From Limibacterium fermenti (GTDB lineage Bacteria > Bacteroidota > Bacteroidia > Bacteroidales > Dysgonomonadaceae): a stretch of 64,000 nt of DNA. Positions 17,824 to 28,100 of the stretch are shown here, piece by piece; position 1 is the stretch's first letter; every line of letters starts with the position of its first letter. The stretch covers positions 1,798,001 through 1,862,000 of the forward strand of contig NZ_CP159486.1 in assembly GCF_041902845.1 (NCBI RefSeq), given 5' to 3'. The notes under the pieces were generated by a model, which saw only the letters and a program-made list of their open reading frames with translations, was not told the origin of the DNA and searched no databases. Both the position numbers and the translations under genes were made by a program.

Positions 17824-17954
17824 GGAAATGGTATGAGAGTACACGGTTTCTTAATTTCTAAGACAGAACATCTACAACATCGGGCATACAGGACTTTTTT
17901 CATAATCAATAGACGATTGTTACGAAAATGTTTTCTTTTTGTTACGTTTTTGTT

Positions 17955-17962
17955 TATTTTTG
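17955..17962 (+). promoter_or_regulatory. -7 box upstream of the DUF47-PiT operon
   Basis: TATTTTTG fits TAnnTTTG, 135 bp before the DUF47 start. A TTTG at 17938-17941 is closer than the standard spacing. Confidence 0.45.
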
Positions 17963-18097
17963 TGCAGGATTTGCCGAAGCTATCTGCTAAAATTGAAAGA
18001 GTGTGCTGACTAGCTTGCGGCTTGGTTCTATTCAACAGTTATCGTTTAATTCAATTTGTCATTTTGTATCATCTTTTCAGTATAAAAATAAAAGGTA

Positions 18098-18745
18098 ATG
18101 AATAATTCGTTTTTGAATCGATTTACGCCTAAAGAACCGAAGTTTTTTCCGTTACTCGAGGGTATGGCCGATACATTAGTAATTGCTTCCGATTTAATTT
18201 TAGAATGTGTTCAAAACAACGACCATGCAGAACGGGTCGAACTTTTCAAGAAAATAAAAGAACAGGAAAGGAAATGTGATAAATTATCAAATAAGATATT
18301 CGATGAGTTGAATGCCACTTTTATTACCCCTTTTGACCGGGAAGACATCCAGCATTTAGCCAATCGTTTGGACGATGTGACCGATGGAATCAACAGTTCG
18401 GCAAAGCGGATAGCGCTGTATAATCCGAAAGAAATGCCTCCGGAATCGGTAGAAATGGCCAAGTTGATTAAGGAATCGGCATTAGCCGTTTCGAAAGCAG
18501 TCGACCAATTGCATGTGCTGAAGAAAAGCCCCACAAAAATAAAAAAATATTGCGCAGAGTTGCATGAGTTGGAAAACAAAGCAGACGACGTGTATGATCA
18601 ATTCATTATAAAACTTTTCGAAACGGAAGAGGATGCCATTGAGGTGGTAAAGTTGAAAGAAATTATGTATGAATTGGAAAAGACAACAGATGGAGCCGAA
18701 TTAGTCGGTAAAATTATAAAAACCATTATTGTTAAGTACGCTTAA
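18098..18745 (+). CDS. DUF47 (PhoU-like) phosphate transport accessory protein
   Basis: A 215-residue all-helical protein of the DUF47/PhoU-like family, with CDKLSNKIFDEL, FITPFDREDIQHLANRLDDVTD and ELVGKIIKTIIVKY. Such proteins are usually encoded next to PiT phosphate transporters and are thought to control them. Here the transporter gene starts 13 bp downstream on the same strand, which supports that role. Confidence 0.93.
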   Translation: MNNSFLNRFTPKEPKFFPLLEGMADTLVIASDLILECVQNNDHAERVELFKKIKEQERKCDKLSNKIFDELNATFITPFDREDIQHLANRLDDVTDGINSSAKRIALYNPKEMPPESVEMAKLIKESALAVSKAVDQLHVLKKSPTKIKKYCAELHELENKADDVYDQFIIKLFETEEDAIEVVKLKEIMYELEKTTDGAELVGKIIKTIIVKYA

Positions 18746-18758
18746 TCTCAAAAAGCAA

Positions 18759-19817
18759 ATGAGCCTTTTACTCACTATTATTGTTTTAGCACTCTTATTC
18801 GATTTCATAAATGGTTTTCACGATGCGGCTAATTCTATAGCGACTATTGTTTCGACAAAAGTGTTAACCCCTTTTCAAGCGGTTATATGGGCTGCATTCT
18901 TTAATTTCGTCGCATTCTTTATTGCCAAATACATCATTGGCGATTTTGGGATTGCCAACACCGTCGCCAAAACCGTTTTTCCCGAGTTCATTACTTTACC
19001 GGTCATTCTTTCGGGCATTATAGCTGCTATTATTTGGAATTTATTGACATGGTGGTTGGGCATCCCGTCTTCCTCTTCCCATACGCTTATCGGAGGTTTT
19101 GCCGGAGCGGCTATTATGGCCGGCGGCTTTAGTTCAATACATAGTGCAATCATTTTAATGATTGCCGCTTTCATTTTATTGGCGCCTTTAATCGGAATGT
19201 CGGTCGCTTTTGTTCTTACGCTACTCACGCTTCAGATTTGCAAGAAAATGAATCCGCATAAAGCGAATAATTGGTTCAAACATTTGCAATTGGTTTCATC
19301 CGCACTTTTTAGTATCGGGCATGGGTTGAATGATTCGCAAAAAGTGATGGGGATCATTGGCGCCGCGGTGATTACTGCGGGAGCATCGGGGATCTTTGAT
19401 TCGATGCCCGCATCGTTGGAATGGATGGGCTTAGAGCGAATCGATAATCTGAATCATATGCCGGCATGGATTCCCGTGTCTTGTTTTACGGTTATTGGGT
19501 TAGGAACGATGTCCGGCGGATGGAAAATTGTAAAAACAATGGGTACCCGTATCACCAAAGTCACTCCTTTGGAAGGAGTTGTTGCCGAAACAGCCGGTGC
19601 GCTTACTCTCTATTTGACCGAATACCTTAAAGTGCCTGTGAGCACCACTCACACTATTGCGGGAGCTATTATTGGCGTTGGAGCCACTAAGCGCCTTTCA
19701 GCCGTCCGATGGGGCATAACCCGACAGCTTATTTTAGCATGGATCCTAACGATTCCCGTGAGTGCGGCATTAGGCGCTGCGATTTATTCCATTCTCAGTT
19801 CTCATATTCCATCTTAA
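18759..19817 (+). CDS. PiT-family inorganic phosphate transporter
   Basis: Inner-membrane phosphate:cation symporter of about 352 residues and 10 or more membrane segments. The duplicated PiT signature is visible as GFHDAANSIATIVSTKVL near the start and PVSTTHTIAGAIIGVGATKR near the end. The ATG at 18759 is preferred; an in-frame TTG at 18729 would overlap the DUF47 gene. The 3' end overlaps the convergent ABC exporter gene by 4 bp. Confidence 0.95.
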   Translation: MSLLLTIIVLALLFDFINGFHDAANSIATIVSTKVLTPFQAVIWAAFFNFVAFFIAKYIIGDFGIANTVAKTVFPEFITLPVILSGIIAAIIWNLLTWWLGIPSSSSHTLIGGFAGAAIMAGGFSSIHSAIILMIAAFILLAPLIGMSVAFVLTLLTLQICKKMNPHKANNWFKHLQLVSSALFSIGHGLNDSQKVMGIIGAAVITAGASGIFDSMPASLEWMGLERIDNLNHMPAWIPVSCFTVIGLGTMSGGWKIVKTMGTRITKVTPLEGVVAETAGALTLYLTEYLKVPVSTTHTIAGAIIGVGATKRLSAVRWGITRQLILAWILTIPVSAALGAAIYSILSSHIPS

Positions 19818-21595
19818 TCGAATGTTTCGGATATCTTTTCAATATTGAGGCTGCGAGCCATCGCGTCGAAAATCTCTTTATAAGTTCCGTTCAATCGATA
19901 AATTTGTTCATGCGTTCCCGATTCGACGATCCGTCCGTTTTTCATCACATAAATCATGTCGACATCGATAATCTGAGAAATGCTGTGGGAGATCGTTATC
20001 ACCGTTCGGTCTTTCTTTATGGCATCGATACTGTTTTTTATTTGTTCGGTAGAAATAGCGTCTAAACTTGCGGTGGGTTCATCGAGGAAGATGATAGGAG
20101 GGTTTTTCAAAAACATCCGGGCAATGGCGATTTTTTGCTGTTGTCCGCCCGATAGCAACATGGCCGGACTATCATATCCCTTCGAGAGACTCATGATTTG
20201 ATCGTGCAAATAGGCTTTCTTTGCGGCTTGCATGATTTCGTCGTGAGTAGCGTCGGGTTTTCCGTAGCGAATGTTTTCCTCGATAGAACCATTGAAAATA
20301 TGATTTTTCTGCAAAACCAAGCCTATATGGTCCCGCAGAAATTCGGTGTCGTAATTTTGCAGCGATACACCATCGAGTAAAATAGTCCCCGAATCGGGCT
20401 GGTAAAACTTATCCAATAAATTGATTAAGGTGCTTTTTCCTGCTCCCGATAGTCCCACTAAGGCCGTGCTTTTTCCCGGAAAAATACGCATATTGATATT
20501 GAATAAGGTTGCTTCCTTATTATCCGGATAGGTAAAAGAAACGTCCCTTAACTCGAATTTGCCGGAGACTTTAGGTGACTGATAATCTCCTGTAGCTTCC
20601 GTTTCGTGTTCCGCATTGAGCACGTTGAAAAAGCTTTCGGAATAAATCAGGGCATCGTTCATTTGATCATAAATGCGGTGGAGCTGACGGATGGGAGCCG
20701 AAACATTATTAAACAGCATAATATGAAACATGATGGCACCGATTGTCATTTGTCCGGTAAGCACTAAATAAGCCGTAAGAATGATGATGATGACGATTCC
20801 GATCTGTTCCACGAAACTTTTTACTCCATCAAATAAAAAACTGATGCTTCGGATTCGCATTTGCGTATCGGTCAGGTTATTCTGTAACATCAACTGCTTC
20901 CTTGCTTCGATATCTTCGCGAACGAACGATTTTATCACCGTGATGGATTCGAGAATACTTAAGATGCCTTGACTTTTGTTTTCACGGAGTTCTTGTATTT
21001 GCCGTCGGGCGCCGCTCATTCTCTTTGCTTGCCGGATGCTGATAAAGAAATAAACCGGCATAATACACAAACCGACCATTCCTACATAAAAATTAGCATT
21101 AAACATCATCACCAAGGCGACGAGGGCATTCGCAAAAAGAGGAAGGATGTCGATAAAAAAGTTTTGTACCAATCGGGTGAGGTTTTCCACTCCGCGATCG
21201 ATTCGCGTTTGCAGTTTTCCCGGCTGATTTCCTTCAGAAGTAAAAAAAGCCATTTTAAAAGTCAATACTTTTTCGATGACCGTTTGCGCAAGATCTTTCG
21301 AAATAAAGATGCGCAGTTTTTCGCCATAATATTTTTGTCCGAATTGGATGAAGGCGTTCACGATTTCTTTCATGATAAGGATGAGGCTGATGGTGACGAG
21401 GATCGACAATCCCTCTTTCAGTCCTTTATGCTGTTCGAGTAAAATGGCGATTTGGTCGACCGTATATCGTAAGACGAAAGCATTTACTTGAGCGGTAAAA
21501 GACCCTATGGCGGTCAAAACCAATGTGAAAAATACTAGCCAATGATAGGGTTTAACATAAGGGCGGAGTTGCTTGAATAGTTGCCACAAAGTCAT
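19814..21595 (-). CDS. ABC exporter (fused permease and ATPase, MsbA-like)
   Basis: A half-transporter of about 593 residues: six membrane segments (about 15-300) and an ATPase with Walker A GLSGAGKST, signature LSGGQQQ, Walker B IIFLDEPTASLD and switch histidine in TISHS. The start at 21595 (M-T-L-W-Q-L-F) places the first helix normally; an in-frame ATG at 21646 would add 17 residues. It probably exports a lipid or small molecule; the substrate cannot be told. There is no C39 domain, unlike the exporter at 3957. Confidence 0.9.
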   Translation of the reverse strand: MTLWQLFKQLRPYVKPYHWLVFFTLVLTAIGSFTAQVNAFVLRYTVDQIAILLEQHKGLKEGLSILVTISLILIMKEIVNAFIQFGQKYYGEKLRIFISKDLAQTVIEKVLTFKMAFFTSEGNQPGKLQTRIDRGVENLTRLVQNFFIDILPLFANALVALVMMFNANFYVGMVGLCIMPVYFFISIRQAKRMSGARRQIQELRENKSQGILSILESITVIKSFVREDIEARKQLMLQNNLTDTQMRIRSISFLFDGVKSFVEQIGIVIIIILTAYLVLTGQMTIGAIMFHIMLFNNVSAPIRQLHRIYDQMNDALIYSESFFNVLNAEHETEATGDYQSPKVSGKFELRDVSFTYPDNKEATLFNINMRIFPGKSTALVGLSGAGKSTLINLLDKFYQPDSGTILLDGVSLQNYDTEFLRDHIGLVLQKNHIFNGSIEENIRYGKPDATHDEIMQAAKKAYLHDQIMSLSKGYDSPAMLLSGGQQQKIAIARMFLKNPPIIFLDEPTASLDAISTEQIKNSIDAIKKDRTVITISHSISQIIDVDMIYVMKNGRIVESGTHEQIYRLNGTYKEIFDAMARSLNIEKISETFD

Positions 21596-21757
21596 TTTAT
21601 TCTCTATTTTTATTATACTTATCGCAGTTTTGGTAATAAGATTCAAAGATAATCATTTTAGTCAGATGATAAACCGCGGCCATACATTCGTCCCATTGGG
21701 ATCGATGTTCTTTATCGGATTGTTCAGATTCTGTTCTGTTACAATCTCTTCAAATAA

Positions 21758-21788
21758 TTGGATATCCGATAAAGAAAACGTACCTTTG
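21758..21788 (+). promoter_or_regulatory. Promoter of the PIN toxin pair
   Basis: TTG (21758-21760) is 20 bp upstream of TACCTTTG (21781-21788), the Bacteroidota -33/-7 arrangement, and lies 22 bp before the antitoxin start. Confidence 0.65.
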
Positions 21789-21810
21789 CAAGATAAAAAT
21801 AAAGGCAACT

Positions 21811-21975
21811 ATGGCGGAAAAGGAAACAAAAAAAACAGACAAATGCGCCGACCTGACCGATCGGAAAGAAGGCGCTTATAAAGAACCGAAAAGGCTTTCG
21901 AAAATGGGTGAATGGAGAAGGAAGCATCCTAATGGAATCATTGAGATCATCGATATGGATGCCGTGATGGAGTAA
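21811..21975 (+). CDS. Small candidate antitoxin of a PIN toxin
   Basis: A 54-residue, strongly charged protein: Lys/Asp-rich N-terminal half, then M-G-E-W-R-R-K-H-P-N-G and an I-I-E-I-I-D-M-D-A-V-M-E tail. It begins 22 bp after a good promoter, ends 4 bp before the PIN gene and is the right size for the antidote of a type II toxin-antitoxin pair. I do not recognise a named antitoxin domain, so the role rests on position and size. Confidence 0.65.
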   Translation: MAEKETKKTDKCADLTDRKEGAYKEPKRLSKMGEWRRKHPNGIIEIIDMDAVME

Positions 21976-21979
21976 AGCG

Positions 21980-22399
21980 ATGCGATATTTAATTGATACG
22001 AATATCTTGCTTTTTTATGCGTCCGATGATTTCGACTCCTTAACGTCGGATGTATTGCAAATCCTGGACGATTATGAGAATCGCATCTATGTCAGTTCCG
22101 AGAGTGTAAAGGAAGCAATACACCTTTTTCAGAACAACAGGATTAAAACAAAGAAATGGAAATCTGCTCGGGATATCTTCAGTTTTATTGAAAACGATTG
22201 GGGGATCACGATTGATTACATTCAGAAAGAGCATCTGTATACTTTTGCCGGTCTGGAAACCGTTTCCGGCCATAACGATCCAGCCGACCGCCTGATCATC
22301 GCCCAGGCTATTACCGAAAAAATGCCACTCATCAGCAGCGACCATAAATTCGAACTATACCGAGAATATCATCTTGATTTTATTTACAATAAACGGTGA
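21980..22399 (+). CDS. PIN-domain toxin (VapC-like ribonuclease)
   Basis: A 139-residue PIN domain. The four acidic residues of the fold are visible: D6 in MRYLIDTNILLF, a Glu in SSESVKEAIHLF, DPADRLIIAQA, and the late SSDHKFE. It is expected to be an Mg-dependent RNase that cuts RNA unless bound by its partner. It starts 4 bp after the small upstream gene, so the pair is co-transcribed. Confidence 0.9.
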   Translation: MRYLIDTNILLFYASDDFDSLTSDVLQILDDYENRIYVSSESVKEAIHLFQNNRIKTKKWKSARDIFSFIENDWGITIDYIQKEHLYTFAGLETVSGHNDPADRLIIAQAITEKMPLISSDHKFELYREYHLDFIYNKR

Positions 22400-22569
22400 A
22401 ATAGAGACGAGAGCTATTTGGAGACTTTTTTCCAGTTCTCTGCGGAACCGCCTAATTATTAACTTTAGTGATATATTTGAAAAAACTTTTGTAGAAAGGA
22501 TTCCAGTGCAGTTATAAATTTCTTCGATATCTATATAGAAAAAATCGATTGAACATTTTTTCATTTTCT

Positions 22570-22601
22570 TTTGGTTTATTCAGAAGTACCATTTATATTT
22601 G
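22570..22601 (+). promoter_or_regulatory. Canonical promoter before the poly-G frame
   Basis: TTTG (22570-22573), 20 bp spacer, TATATTTG (22594-22601): a full match to the Bacteroidota consensus. The only frame just downstream is the one starting at 22671. Confidence 0.7.
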
Positions 22602-22670
22602 CGCCATACCAATAGATTTACTGCTTAAATACAACAGAAAAATCTAAATAGTATGTAAAATTCATAACGG

Positions 22671-22760
22671 ATGGATAAAAGTATTCAACATAATTCCAAT
22701 TGCACCTCCTTGTTAAAACAAGTTAAAATAATGGGGGGGGGGGGTATTTTACATTAATTA
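22671..22760 (+). CDS. Small frame containing a 12-G tract (doubtful gene)
   Basis: ATG at 22671 opens a frame of about 21 residues (M-D-K-S-I-Q...V-K-I-M) that runs into a 12-G homopolymer. With 12 G it reads four glycines and stops after G-I-L-H. With 13 G it would continue about 150 codons to 23194, into a stretch with repeat-like composition. The frame lies about 70 bp after a canonical promoter. I do not recognise the product. It may be a phase-variable peptide, an RNA, or nothing. Confidence 0.25.
22733..22744 (+). repeat. Run of 12 G
   Basis: A homopolymer of twelve G residues in otherwise AT-rich DNA. Such runs slip in replication and can switch reading frames or promoters. Confidence 0.9.
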
Positions 22761-22950
22761 ACTATCTATTATCCGGTTTAGTCTTTCCTTGTATAGTACG
22801 TTTCTCTGCACGTACATATTTTTTATCTTACAATTTTTGTTTTTCTCCTGGCGAACGCTTCGTAAAGAGTCGTTGTATTTCCTGTGTTTTATCAGAGCGC
22901 TCCGGAAGTCTTCCTGAAGTTCAGGAACTTTTGCGTTTTGTGACGAAAGG

Positions 22951-23120
22951 GAGCGGGAACATTTTTCTCCTTTCCGTAGAGCCACGTAAGACTACGGGAC
23001 ATTCATCTTCTCTTGCTTTTCGCTCCTGGGGAGTGCGAGGCATTCATTTTCTCTTCCGTGCCTCTACGCGGGTGAGCGGGAGTTTCTTCGTCCTTTCCGA
23101 TAACGGGGGAAAGGCTACGC
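22951..23120. repeat. Degenerate ~42-bp repeat region (four units)
   Basis: Four loosely similar units begin near 22951, 22994, 23033 and 23074, sharing a GAGCGGGA-like start and a T/C-rich middle (for example CTCCTTTCCG and GTCCTTTCCG). The period is twice that of the 21-bp arrays elsewhere, but the match is weak. Confidence 0.45.
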
Positions 23121-23171
23121 GAAGCTTTTATCAAGAAAGTTTTATTGTTACATCCTATAAATTTTTTAGAT

Positions 23172-23885
23172 ATGTTGAGAATATCATTCGGTAAATTATC
23201 GACCAAAGGGTTGGGTGATTTTGCCCGGCATGTGTTAACTGCGCTCGGTTTACGAAAGGAAACCATTTTGAAGGACAGTCCGCTAGTGACGGATTTGGAA
23301 GAGAAGAACGGCCGCTATACGAAGGTCGTAATCAAGAAAATATACAGTGATTTGGGTGATGCCGTGGGTGAAGCGGATTTATTACGTGACCGTCTTTACC
23401 GAGGGGTGCGGCGAATCCTGAACGGATTGCTCCCGTTTAAAGGTACGGCGAAGGGTAAAGCTGCCGCAACCTTATTGGCTGTTTTTGAGGAAGTCGGAGA
23501 TATCGAGGGGTTGAGTTACGGAGATGAGAATACGGTATTGGATAAACTGGTTGAAAAACTCTCCTCGGAAGAGAACACTGCCTTGATTGCCGAAGTGGGA
23601 ATAACGGACGAAGTGGCTGCTATGAAAAAAGCGCAGGAGGATTTCAAGACGTTGAAAGACGTGCAGGCGGATGCCGACTCTTCTCTTCGCCAGATGTCGT
23701 CGGCATCAAGTATCCGGCATGAGTTGGAAGATTCGTTAAGGAATATTTTCGCCTATATTTCGGGTATGCGCAATGTTGGAGAATGGAGCGATCTGTATTA
23801 TGATTTGAATCAATTGATCAAAGAGGCCAATCAATCGAATCGCGAGAACAAAGATGAAAAAGACGAAAAATTGCCTGATAAATGA
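23172..23885 (+). CDS. DUF6261 family protein
   Basis: A 237-residue, helix-rich, soluble protein without signal peptide. The opening MLRISFGKLSTKGLGDFARHV, a middle KKAQEDFKTL coiled region and a C-terminal INQLIKEANQ-type end (here LNQLIKEANQS) match the DUF6261 family of Bacteroidota, often found in several copies near transposable DNA. Function unknown. The start at 23172 is chosen because earlier in-frame codons lie in the repeat region. Confidence 0.75.
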   Translation: MLRISFGKLSTKGLGDFARHVLTALGLRKETILKDSPLVTDLEEKNGRYTKVVIKKIYSDLGDAVGEADLLRDRLYRGVRRILNGLLPFKGTAKGKAAATLLAVFEEVGDIEGLSYGDENTVLDKLVEKLSSEENTALIAEVGITDEVAAMKKAQEDFKTLKDVQADADSSLRQMSSASSIRHELEDSLRNIFAYISGMRNVGEWSDLYYDLNQLIKEANQSNRENKDEKDEKLPDK

Positions 23886-23920
23886 TACTGTTTTAGAACA
23901 TCGTTCAAGATAAACTAAAA

Positions 23921-25108
23921 ATGAAAAACAAAAATAGAAAATTTCAGCTCTCTACGATGATGTTCCTACAATATTTTATTCAGGGTTCATGGTATGTGAC
24001 GATGGGAACTTATCTGGGACAAACGCTTCATTTTACCGGAGTGCAAATCGGACTGGCGTATAGTACAGCGGCAATTGCAGCCATTGTTTCCCCGGTAATT
24101 GTTGGAATGATTGCCGACAGGTTTTTCTCGGCAAATAGGGTTTTGTCCTTTTTGAATATTATGGGTGCTTTGTTATTAGTCTGGCTGACTCAAATTCGTG
24201 ATTTTTCAATCTTTTTTCCCGTATTGTTACTGTATACAATATGTTTCATGCCGACGATGTCGTTATGTAATTCCATTTCGTTCGATAATCTGGCGGAACC
24301 CTCAAAAGAATTTTCACGGATTCGTTTATTTGGTTCGTTCGGATGGATTATTGCAGGACTGGCAATCAGTTCAGCCGATCTTGAAGCATTGTCAACTCCT
24401 TTCCTCATTGCTGCCGTAGTCTCGCTTTTAGGAGGTTTATATGCTTTGGTATTGCCTTATAAAGCACCGGCAAAAACTGCAGAGAGAGCCAGCATTGGTC
24501 AAATACTCGGATTTGATGCCTTTAAACTCACTAAGGAGAAAACTTTTCTCGTATTGTTGATCTTTTCTGCATTAGCATGTATTCCGTTGGCATTCTATGA
24601 TTCGTTCACCAATCTTTTCATCACTCATGAAGGCATCGATAATGCTGCTGCGGCGATGAGTCTTGGGCAAATTGCGGAAGTGATTTTTTTGTTTACTTTC
24701 CCTTTCTTTTTTGCCAAATTGCGATATAAGGGAAGTATTGTAGCGGCTATAGCTGCATGGGTGTTGATGTATGGATTCTTTGCTTTGGGAGCCAAAACAG
24801 GACACACGACATTTCTGTATTCAGTATTGCCCTTGCATGGTTTCTGTTTTACTTTTCTATTTGTGACCGGGCAACTTTACGTTGATGAAAAGGCCCCTTC
24901 TTCCTTGCGAAATTCAGCGCAAGGACTCATCGCCTTTGCAACTTACGGAGTAGGAAAGTATTTAGGGACGCTTACCGCCGGAAATGTGGTAGACCGATTT
25001 ACGGTTGAAGGTAATTATAACTGGGTCTCTATTTGGATGGTACCGTTTGGTATGGCGGTTATTATATTAATAGGATTTATATTGTTTTTTAAACAAAAAA
25101 GAAGTTGA
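23921..25108 (+). CDS. MFS permease of the nucleoside:H+ symporter type
   Basis: A 395-residue inner-membrane protein with about 12 hydrophobic segments, resembling NupG/XapB-type permeases: FLQYFIQGSWYVTMGTYLG in the first helix, VGMIADRFFSANRVLSFLN between helices 2 and 3, and SFDNLAEPSKEFSRIRLFGSFGW. It lies 33 bp before the SusC gene region, and permeases of this type often sit in sugar-oxidation clusters with Gfo/Idh enzymes, so it probably takes up a sugar or nucleoside released in the periplasm. Confidence 0.85.
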   Translation: MKNKNRKFQLSTMMFLQYFIQGSWYVTMGTYLGQTLHFTGVQIGLAYSTAAIAAIVSPVIVGMIADRFFSANRVLSFLNIMGALLLVWLTQIRDFSIFFPVLLLYTICFMPTMSLCNSISFDNLAEPSKEFSRIRLFGSFGWIIAGLAISSADLEALSTPFLIAAVVSLLGGLYALVLPYKAPAKTAERASIGQILGFDAFKLTKEKTFLVLLIFSALACIPLAFYDSFTNLFITHEGIDNAAAAMSLGQIAEVIFLFTFPFFFAKLRYKGSIVAAIAAWVLMYGFFALGAKTGHTTFLYSVLPLHGFCFTFLFVTGQLYVDEKAPSSLRNSAQGLIAFATYGVGKYLGTLTAGNVVDRFTVEGNYNWVSIWMVPFGMAVIILIGFILFFKQKRS

Positions 25109-25165
25109 GAATTTATTTATAAACCAAATCTTAAATTACTTGTGCGTATTTTTAAATCATTAAAC

Positions 25166-28100
25166 ATGAACAAAAAATTAATTTTAAAACAAATGAAGAC
25201 CAAAATAAGGCCAAGATTCGGGAGGATCTTGTTATCCTTGTTTTTTGTATTAAGTACGGTTGCTGTTATGGCTCAAAAAACAGTAACGGGGAGTGTGAGT
25301 GATGAAAGCGGGCAGCCTTTAATAGGAGTGAATGTAATAGTTAAAGATGCCGCCACGATTGGTACTATGACGGGAAATGATGGAAAATACTCTTTAGAGG
25401 TGCCTAATGAAAATTCCGTTCTTGTTTTTTCCTATATCGGTTACATAACCAAAGAAGTGAAAGTGGAATCACAAACAGTGATTAATCAGACTTTAGCGGA
25501 AGAGACAAGATTGATTGATGAAATAGTCGTTGTCGGGTATGGTGTACAGAAAAAGGTGACCGTAACAGGTGCTGTGGCAAGTGTTGCAGGTGATGAACTT
25601 AAGGTATCTCCAACTACTAACCTGTCCAATGCCATGGTGGGTCGGATGCCCGGGGTAATCGGTTTTCAACGTGCAGATGAACCCGGAGGGGGTGGAACTA
25701 CCATTCGTATCCGGGGTACGAACTCACTTGGGTTTAAAGATCCATTAATTGTAGTCGACGGAGTGCCCGGACGTGCAGGAGGTTTGAATCGTATCAACCC
25801 GAATGAAATTGAATCCATGTCTGTATTGAAGGATGCTTCAGCGGCTATCTATGGGTCGCGCGCTGCCAATGGGGTTATCCTGATCACAACTAAAAGAGGT
25901 AAAGAAGGAAAGCCCACAATTACGTATACCGGTAATATGGGATTCTCGCAACCCACACGTATACCTGAGCTGGCCAATGCTTTTGAGTATGCCACGATGG
26001 TCAATGAAATTGATAAATATTCGGGGCGTGAACCCCGTTATTCTCAGGAAGACTTGAGATTATGGCAGGACGGATCAGACCCATGGGGACATCCGGACAC
26101 AGACTGGTATAGAGAAACAATTAAAAATGTATCTCCCATGTATCGCCATGATGTGAGTATAACCGGAGGAAGCGACCGATACAAGTTCTACGTCAGTCTG
26201 GCCGCTAACGGAGAAGATGGCGTTTATAAGAATTCGGCGAATCGCTACGATCAGTACAGTACACGTGTCAATCTGGATATGAAAGTAAACGATTACCTGG
26301 ATATGTCTTATGGTAGCGTGAATCGACTGCAGGTAACCAATTATCCGGCACGTGGAGCAGCGGATATCTTCAGTTCCATGGTGCGTAGTAAACCCATCTT
26401 GCCGGCATATTGGCCTACCGGAGAGCCGGGCCCGGACATCGAATACGGAGATAACCCGGTAGTGCGGGCCACTCCGGCAACCGGAAAAGATCTTTATAAA
26501 GCCTATTTCATCCAGAACACATTGAGGGCGACTTTTAAAGTTCCGGGAGTTGAAGGATTATCGCTTGTAGGAACCGCGTCGTATGACCAGTATTTCAATA
26601 ACCGGCGTCGTTTTGAAACCCCGTTTACCCTCTATACCTGGGATGGTAACCCGGAACATACGTTGACACCTTCATTAAAGGGGGTTTCTCAACCGCAGTT
26701 GGAAGAGAGAAGAGAAGAGCAAACCGACTGGATGACCAACCTGGTGGCCAACTACGACCGTTCTTTTGGAGACCATAATTTGGGTGCTACCCTTGGTCTT
26801 GAAGCACAGAAAAATCAGTGGCGGATGGTAAGGGCAACCCGTAAATACTTTATTTCGGATGCCCTGGATGAAATCAATAACGGTTCTGTAACCGATATGG
26901 AAACAGAAGGCCATTCCTGGACGGAGAGTCGTATCAACTACTTTGGACGTCTGAATTATAACTATCTCGAAAAATACCTGCTTGAATTTGTATTCCGTTA
27001 CGACGGCTCTTACCGTTTCCCGAAAGACAAACGCTATGGTTTCTTCCCCGGAGTATCTGCTGCATGGCGTGCCTCCGAAGAAGATTTCTGGAAGGAAAAT
27101 CTCAGTTTTATCAATTATTTTAAACTGCGTGGTTCTATCTCCCAGACCGGTAGTGATTATCTGGTAGATAATGACGGAAATATCGACAGAACCATTCAAT
27201 ATCTGAACACGTATGGTTTCGGTACTGAATATCTGTTCGGTACAACATTCCAGAAGACATTGTATCCCACACGTACTCCTAATCCCAATATTACCTGGGA
27301 AGTAGGAACTACGTATGACCTTGGTCTCGAATTCAAATTCCTGGATAATAGACTAAGTCTGGAAACCGACCTTTTCTACCATAAGCGTACCAATATGTTG
27401 ATTTACAGAAATGCGTCATTACCACAGATCTCGGGTATTACCCTTCCCAGGGAAAATATAGGTAAAATGGAGAACAGGGGTATAGAAGGTTTAGTTACCT
27501 GGGCGGATAGGACAGGCAAATTGGATTATGATGTTTCCTTCAATATGACCTATGCAAACAATAAACTGGTATTCTGGGATGAAACACCCGGTATACCTGA
27601 TTATCAGAAAAGAACCGGAAAACCGGTAAATACCGAATTATGGTATATCGCAGACGGCGTATTCAACACAAAGGAGGAGTTGGATAGCTATCCACACTGG
27701 GCCAATGCCCGTACTGGGGATATTAAATTTGTGGACGTAAATGGTGATAAGAAAATTGATGCGGATGACCGTGTCCGTTCAGACAAAAACTCCGAGCCGA
27801 CTTTTGTATTCGGTATTACTTTAGGACTTCGCTGGAATAATTTTGATTTGAGAGCTTTATTTCAGGGAGCAACAGGCGGTATTACCTATATCTGGCGTGA
27901 AAGGGCCGGAGAAGCCGGAAACTACTATAAGTTTATGTATGAAAACCGTTGGACCGAAGAAAACCCCATGGTGGAACATCCGCGTGCTTATAATCGAGAA
28001 AATGAATATTGGGCCAAAGAGGGAACAGACCAGAAGAACACTTACTACCAGTTCAAAACGGATTATCTCCGACTAAAGAATATGGAACTCGGATATACGT

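Larger units (their letters stand above)
22400..22950. other. AT-rich spacer with strong promoter and poly-G tract
   Basis: No confident gene. It holds a hairpin just after the PIN gene (AAATAG/CTATTT, 22399-22419), a canonical promoter (22570-22601), a short frame starting at 22671 interrupted by a run of 12 G (22733-22744), and a hairpin with perfect 7-bp arms (TTCCTGA/TCAGGAA, 22911-22927). Confidence 0.5.

Noticed and set aside
22758..22985. 75-codon minus-strand gene
   Set aside because: Composition looks like antisense of a repeat region; no start signal, no homology and it ends next to the poly-G tract.
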